A stretch of DNA of 55,027 nt from an uncultured Oscillospiraceae bacterium (GTDB lineage: Bacteria > Bacillota > Clostridia > Oscillospirales > Oscillospiraceae). Positions 50,082 through 55,027 of the stretch are shown here, one piece after another. The notes under the pieces are model-generated. The model saw only the letters and a program-made list of their open reading frames with translations. It was not told the DNA's origin and did not search any database. Position numbers and translations under genes: made by a program. Every line of letters begins with the position of its first letter. Positions within the stretch are counted from its first letter, which is position 1. The stretch is from positions 1 to 55,027 of the forward strand of contig CAKUHB010000015.1 in assembly GCA_934655875.1 (NCBI GenBank), read 5' to 3'.

Positions 50082-50267
50082 ATGACGGCGGCAGCGGCGC
50101 TGGTTCTGTTCGTGCTGACGCTCAGCGGCGGGATCGCGCTTTTGTGCCTGCGCCGCGGGCATAAAAGCCGGCTCATGCTGGCGGGTGGGATCGTCCTGCT
50201 GCTTTTGGCTCTGCTGCTGGCCGGCTATCTGGCCGCATGTGCGCTGCTGCTCCTGTCCATCCGGTGA
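50082..50267 (+). CDS. Tiny two-helix membrane protein
   Basis: 61 residues, almost wholly hydrophobic: one helix at about 3-24, a short basic turn (RRGHKSR) and a second helix at about 31-58. ATG 50082 follows a GGAGGT site, 30 bases after the acidic lipoprotein gene, and is likely co-transcribed with it. No family recognised. Confidence 0.65.
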   Translation: MTAAAALVLFVLTLSGGIALLCLRRGHKSRLMLAGGIVLLLLALLLAGYLAACALLLLSIR

Positions 50268-50425
50268 CGAGCGGGATCAAAAGGAGAATCTGAAAAAACT
50301 TTTTCCGGATTTCATAGATATTTAAAAAATGACCCCTAAGTTTTTTAATACCAGACTGATATTCTATACTTGCAAGAAGCAAAACGTCTTTTTCATTTTT
50401 CTCCTTTTCTCCATATTTTAAGAAG

Positions 50426-50470
50426 AATCGCACAAGTAAGCTGGTCACTTGCTTGTGCGATTTCTTTTGT
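50426..50470 (+). terminator. Terminator before the phosphofructokinase gene
   Basis: AATCGCACAAG and CTTGTGCGATT form an 11-bp stem with a structured loop, followed by TCTTTTG. The rest of the 50268-50512 gap is AT-rich without coding signs. Confidence 0.75.
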
Positions 50471-50512
50471 GTTATAGTATGTAGTATCTGTGCCGAATGG
50501 AGGCCGAACGCA

Positions 50513-51442
50513 ATGATCTATACCGTCACTCTCAATCCCGCGCTGGACAAAACTGTCCAGATCCCGAATTTCCGCCCCGGCGAGGTCAACCGCATTACTG
50601 CCCTGCGCACAGACCCCGGCGGAAAGGGCATCAATGTTTCCAAGGTTTTGCACGCGCTCTCAGAGTCCAGCGTCGCGGCGGCGATCCTTGGCGGCGCAGC
50701 CGGGCAGCGCATCGCGGACGCCTTGCAGGCGATCGGCGTGGAAGGTCTTTTTCTGTTTGCACAGCACGAGACGCGCACCAATCTCAAGCTCATTGACCCG
50801 GCGCAGCACACCAATACCGACCTCAACGAGCCGGGCGCGCCGGTCTTGCCCGAGACGGCGAACGCACTGCTTGCAAAGCTGACCGCCCGGCTGACGGACG
50901 GCGATCTGGTCGTTCTCTCCGGCAGCATCCCGGCAGGACTCCCGGAGACGATCTACCGCGATTGGACGTTCGCCTGCAAAAGCTCCGGCGCAGCCGTCTT
51001 TCTGGATGCGGACGGCGCGCTGCTCCGGTACGGGCTGGACGCGCAGCCCGCGCTCATCAAGCCGAATCTCGCGGAGCTGTCCGGCGTAGCCGGCAGGCCG
51101 CTTCAGACAGTCAATGACGCTGCACAGGCCGCGCGGGCGCTCCTTGACCGGGGCGTCGGGTGCGTCGTTGTGACGCTCGGCGCAGACGGCGCGCTTTTCT
51201 GCTGGCCGGACTGCACGCTCCGGGCCGAGTGTCCGCCGGTGCCGGTCGGCAGTACCGTCGGCGCGGGCGACAGCGTCGTCGCCGCCCTGGCCTATGCCCG
51301 GCAGCACGGTCTTCCCCGCGAGGACACCGCACGGCTCGCCATGGCCGCGGGCACAGCGAACGTCATGTGCTCCGGCACGCAGGCCGCGCCGTATTCGGAT
51401 GTTGCGCGGCTGCTGCCGCAGATCCAGCTCGCGCCGCTGTGA
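50513..51442 (+). CDS. fruK: 1-phosphofructokinase (PfkB family)
   Basis: 309 residues. Starts MIYTVTLNPALDKT, with PGGKGINVSKVL (36-46) and the catalytic GAGDS (Asp253), the 1-phosphofructokinase/tagatose-6-phosphate kinase pattern. It phosphorylates fructose 1-phosphate to the 1,6-bisphosphate, or a related sugar phosphate. The usual fruR regulator and fructose PTS genes are not adjacent, so substrate assignment is less certain. ATG 50513 has GGAGG nine bases upstream. Confidence 0.88.
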   Translation: MIYTVTLNPALDKTVQIPNFRPGEVNRITALRTDPGGKGINVSKVLHALSESSVAAAILGGAAGQRIADALQAIGVEGLFLFAQHETRTNLKLIDPAQHTNTDLNEPGAPVLPETANALLAKLTARLTDGDLVVLSGSIPAGLPETIYRDWTFACKSSGAAVFLDADGALLRYGLDAQPALIKPNLAELSGVAGRPLQTVNDAAQAARALLDRGVGCVVVTLGADGALFCWPDCTLRAECPPVPVGSTVGAGDSVVAALAYARQHGLPREDTARLAMAAGTANVMCSGTQAAPYSDVARLLPQIQLAPL

Positions 51443-51760
51443 GTCCTGCGTTTGTTCACAATTTCTTTACCGGCTCTTGAAACCATGTTCAAATTCTTCC
51501 TGTATCTTAGACACATAGGAAGTGAAACACACCGATCGGTTCTCTTCTGTCCGTTCCGGCGATGCGCCGTCCGATGCCGCGGAAATATCTGCGGATAAGC
51601 CGACGGGCGAGCGCGTGACAATCGCCTTTTTACACCGTTTTTTCTCAATTTTACGCGCAGGCCAAAGGCGGCCTGCGCGTAAACCGATGTCTGCGTCCTT
51701 CTGTCGCGCTTGCAGAGGGACTTTTTTTGCCTGTTTTTCCGCCGGAGCCGCCTATCCTGC
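51443..51760. other. Intergenic region with a perfect hairpin, no gene
   Basis: Between fruK and the next promoter there is a moderately AT-rich stretch, and a perfect 14-bp hairpin at 51650-51683 (TTTACGCGCAGGCC / GGCCTGCGCGTAAA, six-base loop) with no T-tract on either side. No convincing ORF is seen; a GTG-started frame at 51522-51788 lacks coding character. The hairpin may be a protein site or a processed RNA structure. Confidence 0.6.
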
Positions 51761-51789
51761 TTGCAGTCGGCCGGTTTTCGGATTATAAT
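51761..51789 (+). promoter_or_regulatory. Sigma-A promoter of the SANT-like gene
   Basis: TTGCAG (51761-51766), 17 nt, TATAAT (51784-51789). About 38 bases before the next ATG. Confidence 0.8.
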
Positions 51790-51827
51790 AGAATAAAAGA
51801 CCTGTATTTTCAGGAAAAGGTGAGCGT

Positions 51828-52169
51828 ATGGACATCAACCGTGCAACCGAACTGCTTTTGGCGCTTGCGGACGGCATCGATCCGATCACGGGCAGCCGTC
51901 TGCCGGATGAGAGCGTGTACAATAACCCCGAGATCATCCGCGCCATCCACTGCCTGCTCCGACAGCTGCAAGCCCGGTCGGACAGTGCAGCCGCTGTCAA
52001 TGCCGGCCGCAGCTGGCACGCCGACGAGGAGCGGCAGCTGCTGGAGGAATACGACGCCGGTCTGCCCGTTGAGGAGATCGCCCGCCGCCACGGCCGCAGT
52101 CCCGGCGCGATCGAAGCCCGCCTGTCCGAGCTTGGCCGCCGCGACCAGATCCAGTTCAGCATACATTGA
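51828..52169 (+). CDS. Small protein with Myb/SANT-like helix-turn-helix
   Basis: 113 residues. N-terminal helical part (DINRATELLLALADGIDPITG), then a C-terminal region of SANT/Myb-like type: RSWHADEERQLLEEYDAG, two Glu-rich helices and EEIARRHGRSPGAIEARLSELG, as in small Firmicute DNA-binding or helicase-associated proteins. Function unknown. AAAAGGTGA precedes ATG 51828; promoter and terminator are its own. Confidence 0.8.
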   Translation: MDINRATELLLALADGIDPITGSRLPDESVYNNPEIIRAIHCLLRQLQARSDSAAAVNAGRSWHADEERQLLEEYDAGLPVEEIARRHGRSPGAIEARLSELGRRDQIQFSIH

Positions 52170-52181
52170 GACGCTTTATAA

Positions 52182-52217
52182 AAAACCGGCTCATCCACCA
52201 CGGATGGGCCGGTTTTG
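52182..52217 (+). terminator. Terminator of the SANT-like gene
   Basis: AAAACCGGCTCATCC and GGATGGGCCGGTTTT pair around five bases, then GCC. It opens a hairpin-dense region. Confidence 0.8.
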
Positions 52218-52539
52218 CCAATTCCCGCCCACAGGCGGCACGGTCTGCTGTGCAGACCGCACTCCGCCAGAAAAGCGCCCCATCCCGTCGACAGAGCAAA
52301 AACAAAATCGTGACCGCTGTCGCTGGGTCACGATTTTGAGAGGAGGAGCGACGGAGCAGGTGAGAGATGACTTTTTCATGCGAAGCATAAAAAAGTCGTC
52401 GCGAACTTGCGCAGTCCGCGACGACGATGGCGGAGTGGGTGGGATTCCTTTTCTGCGGAAAAGCCACGGCGGTTGCGGCATGCCACTGGCATGCCGCTAA
52501 GAGCCGCCTTTCGAATCCCGCCCACTTGAGTCGCAATGC
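52218..52539. repeat. Hairpin field with tRNA-end fragments
   Basis: Hairpins: CGGTCTGC/GCAGACCG (52241-52259), AAAATCGTGACC/GGTCACGATTTT (about 52304-52337), a GATGAC...GTCGTC arm (about 52367-52402) and GCGGCATGCCA/TGGCATGCCGC (about 52475-52497). The 20-mer TGGCGGAGTGGGTGGGATTC, the 3' end of the tRNA-Ser, recurs at about 52429-52447, an inverted degenerate copy lies at about 52511-52530, and CCAGAAAAGCGCCCCATC recurs at about 52268 and 52540. It has no coding signs. Confidence 0.6.
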
Positions 52540-52577
52540 CAGAAAAGCGCCCCATCCAAATGGATGGGGCGCTTTTC
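52540..52577 (-). terminator. Terminator behind the tRNA-Ser fragment
   Basis: Near-perfect 18-bp arms, CCAGAAAAGCGCCCCATCC and its complement around AAAT. On the minus strand GGATGGGGCGC is followed by TTTTCT, a typical tRNA terminator. Confidence 0.8.
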
Positions 52578-52638
52578 TGGCGGAGTGGGTGGGATTCGAA
52601 CCCACGGTACCGTTGCCGGTACACCTGATTTCGAGTCA
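52578..52638 (-). tRNA. 3' fragment of tRNA-Ser(CGA), probable attachment site
   Basis: Minus strand, from the anticodon loop CTCGAAA through 3' anticodon stem TCAGG, variable arm GTACCG GCAA CGGTAC, T arm GTGGG TTCGAAT CCCAC, acceptor 3' strand CCACTCC, G and CCA. The 5' half is missing: no GGAGTGG acceptor strand or D arm occurs in the preceding 90 bases, and only TGA/TCA of the anticodon stem can pair. This is what a tyrosine recombinase leaves at one junction when it integrates in an anticodon arm. Confidence 0.8.
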
Positions 52639-52887
52639 TTTAAGGCTCACGCCACTTGACGTATTTTTACCGCATTTCAAGCCGGATTGAAGAATCCCGC
52701 AACCCATTGATTTCACAGAGTTTTATAGAATCTCATTTCGTAAATCCCGAAAAAATAAGAACCCACAGAATTTTCCTCGTGGAAGGCCAAAAATCACGCT
52801 TTTTTTGACCATGCGGGAGAAAAAGGGGAGAAAAAACGGGAGACGCAACCACCTGCCATTGCTGAACTTTTTGAGGGTGGTGCTTCC
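52639..52887. other. Left end of a second integrated element
   Basis: AT-richer DNA from the tRNA junction to the first element gene, without coding signs. GGGAGAAAAA occurs at 52815-52824 and 52826-52835 and again inside the next gene at 52893-52902; CACAGA-TTTT motifs occur at about 52716 and 52753. These may be recombinase or excisionase arm sites. Confidence 0.5.
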
Positions 52888-53490
52888 ATGACGGGAGAAA
52901 AAAACGATGGGTTCGTATTTATTGACCGGTTTATCTGCATGGAGGAGCTTTGTAAGCTCTGTCATATCTCCAAGCGTAAAGCAAAATGGCTGCTGGACAA
53001 TGAGATCATTCCCTGCATCCGTAGTGGAAACAAACGGCATCGATATAAGATAAAGCTTTCTGATGCGACAGCGTTCCAAAAAGATCAGGAAGCCGACTAC
53101 GTAATTTACGCATATCCAAAAGGGCAATTCTCGTCAAAGCGCAAACGAGAATCCAGCCGCGCAACCTATATCAGACGGATGGCTTCAATCGCCAAAACTG
53201 AACGGGGACAGGCTGCACTGCGAAACTTCTATCAGAAAGAGTTCGCCAAAGAACCTGATTGCCTCTATACCAGAGATGTTGTTGCGTTGACTGGCTTTTC
53301 CGTTTCCAGTGTCCGGGCATGGATCACAGCTGGCGATCTGAAAGCTTACTCTTATGGGATCAATCGGATACCAAAAGAGTATCTGATCGACTTCGTTTGT
53401 TCCAACAGATATATCTGTGCCCATGTGCAGTCAGAAAAGCAGCGCGAAACAGAAATGCGCTTTTTGAGGACTTACAAATCGAATAAATAG
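52888..53490 (+). CDS. Twin helix-turn-helix DNA-binding protein (excisionase-like)
   Basis: 200 residues with two MerR/excisionase-like helix-turn-helix units: MEELCKLCHISKRKAKWLLD with a following basic wing (about 18-55), and TRDVVALTGFSVSSVRAWITA with YGINRIPKEYLI (about 130-175). A basic linker lies between (KRKRESSRATYIRRM). Such proteins next to an attachment site often act as recombination directionality factors or transcriptional regulators. ATG 52888 has a GGTGGT site; first gene of the element. Confidence 0.75.
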   Translation: MTGEKNDGFVFIDRFICMEELCKLCHISKRKAKWLLDNEIIPCIRSGNKRHRYKIKLSDATAFQKDQEADYVIYAYPKGQFSSKRKRESSRATYIRRMASIAKTERGQAALRNFYQKEFAKEPDCLYTRDVVALTGFSVSSVRAWITAGDLKAYSYGINRIPKEYLIDFVCSNRYICAHVQSEKQRETEMRFLRTYKSNK

Positions 53491-53500
53491 GAGTGTCAAA

Positions 53501-54625
53501 ATGACGGAATATAAACTTGAAATCAAGCAAATCGTAGACTACCCCAAATGCCGCATCTACCGGCAATTCATACAGAGTCTGATCGCAGACCGGAGCATCC
53601 GTACAAACGGGTGCTCCGGTCTTTTTTATTATGCGGTGCTTTGCTGCTATGCAAACTTCCGTACATCCTATCAGCGGTACGACGGTATCAGTTACATCGT
53701 ACATCCCGGCCAGTGGATCTGCCCGCTGCGGGAGCTGCGGACGTGGTTCCGTGTGCGCACAAACCGTCAGCTTTTGCGCCACCTTGACTCTCTCCAGCGG
53801 CACCACTTCATCGAATACGACCTGATTGGCCGCGGACAGCTTGTGCAGTACCGCATCCTCGACTGGCCGCGCTATAACACCGTGCTGGATTACAGCTGCC
53901 CGTGCCAGAAGGATTCCGGATTTTTCTTCCTGCCGATGAGTGCAGTATCGCGGCTGCTCAGTCTTGGCAAATGCTCCGAGATGGACGCGCTGCTCGATCT
54001 CTGGCTGAACGCGATCTACAATGACCATCAAGTTGCCGGTTCTGAAGCTGGCCCCGTGGTTTATCTGCGAAACGGCACCGGCAGCCCGCTCGTTTCCTAT
54101 GCAGAGCTTGGTAAGCGCTGGGGTGTGTCCAAGGCGACTGCCGGACGTATCCTCGGCAAATTCGCGCGGCTGGAATATATCAAAACATTTTCATTCCCCG
54201 GCCGCAGCGGAACGGCGATCTATCTTCAAAACTATCTGTCCACCATGTTCCAGATCTCCGATGTCATGGTGGACAAAGAAGAAGTCGCGATGGCACTGAA
54301 CCTCTGCATCCGCGTACAGGATTGCGCGCAGGATATGGCGCAGCCGGACTGCGCATCAGATTGCTCGATTAGCGTTTCAAAATCGCACACGGAGATTCTG
54401 ATTGCTGAAGTCCTGAAGCTCTTGAAAACACAGGGCGTTTGCTGCACGACCTGCCCCCGGTTTCAACATAGGTTATATCCCTTATCCGATTGCGTCGGAG
54501 TCTTATGGGAGCACGAAGCGGAGGATCTTCGGCTGGGACTGATGCTCTCCTGCGGCAGCACCCAGACGCGGTATTTTGAACTCACGATCCGGCAGAAAGG
54601 AGCGAACGACAATGGCGAAGAATAA
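53501..54625 (+). CDS. Winged-helix-like protein of an integrated element
   Basis: 374 residues, Cys-rich C-terminus. Regions with a winged-helix look: about 65-110 (CPLRELRTWFRVRTNRQLLRHL) and 205-240 (SYAELGKRWGVSKATAGRILGKFARLEYI). The organisation resembles initiator or regulator proteins of Firmicute conjugative elements; I cannot name the family. AGGAG lies seven bases before ATG 53501, and the following gene overlaps its 3' end by 14 bases. Confidence 0.7.
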   Translation: MTEYKLEIKQIVDYPKCRIYRQFIQSLIADRSIRTNGCSGLFYYAVLCCYANFRTSYQRYDGISYIVHPGQWICPLRELRTWFRVRTNRQLLRHLDSLQRHHFIEYDLIGRGQLVQYRILDWPRYNTVLDYSCPCQKDSGFFFLPMSAVSRLLSLGKCSEMDALLDLWLNAIYNDHQVAGSEAGPVVYLRNGTGSPLVSYAELGKRWGVSKATAGRILGKFARLEYIKTFSFPGRSGTAIYLQNYLSTMFQISDVMVDKEEVAMALNLCIRVQDCAQDMAQPDCASDCSISVSKSHTEILIAEVLKLLKTQGVCCTTCPRFQHRLYPLSDCVGVLWEHEAEDLRLGLMLSCGSTQTRYFELTIRQKGANDNGEE

Positions 54626-55027
54626 GCTGCCCGCGGCAGATGTGACCGAAGATCCGCACTATCACGACACATGGACGCTGCTGCGGAAATACCGCGACGT
54701 TGTCTGGAGTCTGGAGGTTTCCGTGCGACAGGTGCGTAATCGGTTCCGGATCGACTACGGAAAGACAATTGAGGATTTTCTGGAATCCGTCTATCTGGCG
54801 GGCGCAGATCTCTCTGGCACGGAGCTGGAGCATCAGGCGAAGTGCATTGAGCAGAGCCATAAAATGCTCTGCCTTGTAGACAGCGCTGTAGACCTCATGC
54901 GCGCCAAGCACAAGAACGGCGAGGAATTTTACTGGCTGCTCTACTACTCCTACCTTTCCCCACAGGAGCTTCAGAACGTCGAGGAGATCATCGACCAGCT
55001 CCGCCCGCACATCCGCGACATCAGCAC
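54612..55027 (+). CDS. Element gene of unknown function, cut by window end
   Basis: From ATG 54612, after GGAG, the frame stays open to base 55027, giving 138 residues. The sequence is helical and charged (RKYRDVVWSLEVSVRQVRNRF, GTELEHQAKCIEQSHKML, YYSYLSPQELQNVEEII) and resembles phage/element sigma-like regulators (ArpU type) in flavour, but I cannot assign it. It is read with the preceding gene as one transcript. Confidence 0.6.
   Translation, partial: MAKNKLPAADVTEDPHYHDTWTLLRKYRDVVWSLEVSVRQVRNRFRIDYGKTIEDFLESVYLAGADLSGTELEHQAKCIEQSHKMLCLVDSAVDLMRAKHKNGEEFYWLLYYSYLSPQELQNVEEIIDQLRPHIRDIS

Noticed and set aside
51522..51788. GTG-started 88-residue protein
   Set aside because: Poor ribosome-binding site, overlaps a perfect hairpin and a strong promoter, and has chance-like composition.
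52376..52639. Minus-strand 87-residue frame and a complete tRNA-Ser at this place
   Set aside because: The frame merely translates tRNA-derived repeats and hairpins; the tRNA lacks its acceptor 5' strand and D arm, so only a fragment is called.
1..55027. One large element spanning the whole window, from the integrase to the tRNA-Ser junction
   Set aside because: The 51 kb between holds conserved chromosomal operons (infC, rimP-nusA-infB, V-ATPase), so the two ends belong to different elements.

Overview
The window looks like a GC-rich member of the Clostridia, most like the Oscillospiraceae group of gut Firmicutes. The evidence is a high-GC core, strong Shine-Dalgarno sites, many TTG/GTG starts, the Firmicute rimP-nusA-rnpM-ylxQ-infB-rbfA-DHH-truB-ribF order, Mini-RNase III, RqcH, a YtvI-type sporulation membrane protein, and a V/A-type ATPase operon in the Enterococcus hirae ntp order. 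The assignment rests on protein resemblance and gene order only.

Layout. 1-1199: tail of an integrated element, with a 5'-truncated tyrosine recombinase and short direct repeats, abutting a low-molecular-weight phosphotyrosine phosphatase gene. 1200-9587: chromosomal genes (RluA-type pseudouridine synthase, YtvI-like protein, a pheB-alcohol dehydrogenase-homoserine dehydrogenase unit, infC-rpmI-rplT behind a consensus promoter with infC starting at AUC, a HAD phosphatase). 9629-18177: the large translation/transcription operon on the minus strand, with its promoter at 18149-18177. 18353-26364: membrane protein, lipoprotein, a small Cys-rich locus, rqcH, mrnC, a CHAP/SLH-like secreted protein and a lipoamide dehydrogenase. 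26422-35152: nine-gene V-type ATPase operon whose K subunit keeps the Na+ ligands known from E. hirae, with a palindrome inside the candidate promoter. 35270-40602: a small Cys protein, a LOG-family protein, then a tightly coupled cluster (FecCD-type permease, ATPase, methyltransferase, XdhC, P-loop NTPase) preceded by an inverted repeat, read here as a metal-import and molybdenum-hydroxylase maturation unit; a broken MazG-like gene closes it. 40891-52169: lipoproteins, an SLC13/ArsB-type transporter, an HD protein, a MalT-like LuxR regulator, an acidic Tyr/Asp-rich lipoprotein, 1-phosphofructokinase and a small Myb/SANT-like protein. 52182-55027: a dense hairpin field, the 3' part of a tRNA-Ser(CGA) gene, and the start of a second integrated element.

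The roughly 51-kb middle is ordinary conserved chromosome between two unrelated element ends. The least explained signals are a two-copy, MITE-like intergenic repeat (19095-19361 and, inverted, 40629-40812), runs of hairpins at 43843-44072 and 52182-52579, the xdhC/permease cluster with its operator-like site, and the flanking element modules. I see no complete tRNA, no rRNA and no CRISPR array.
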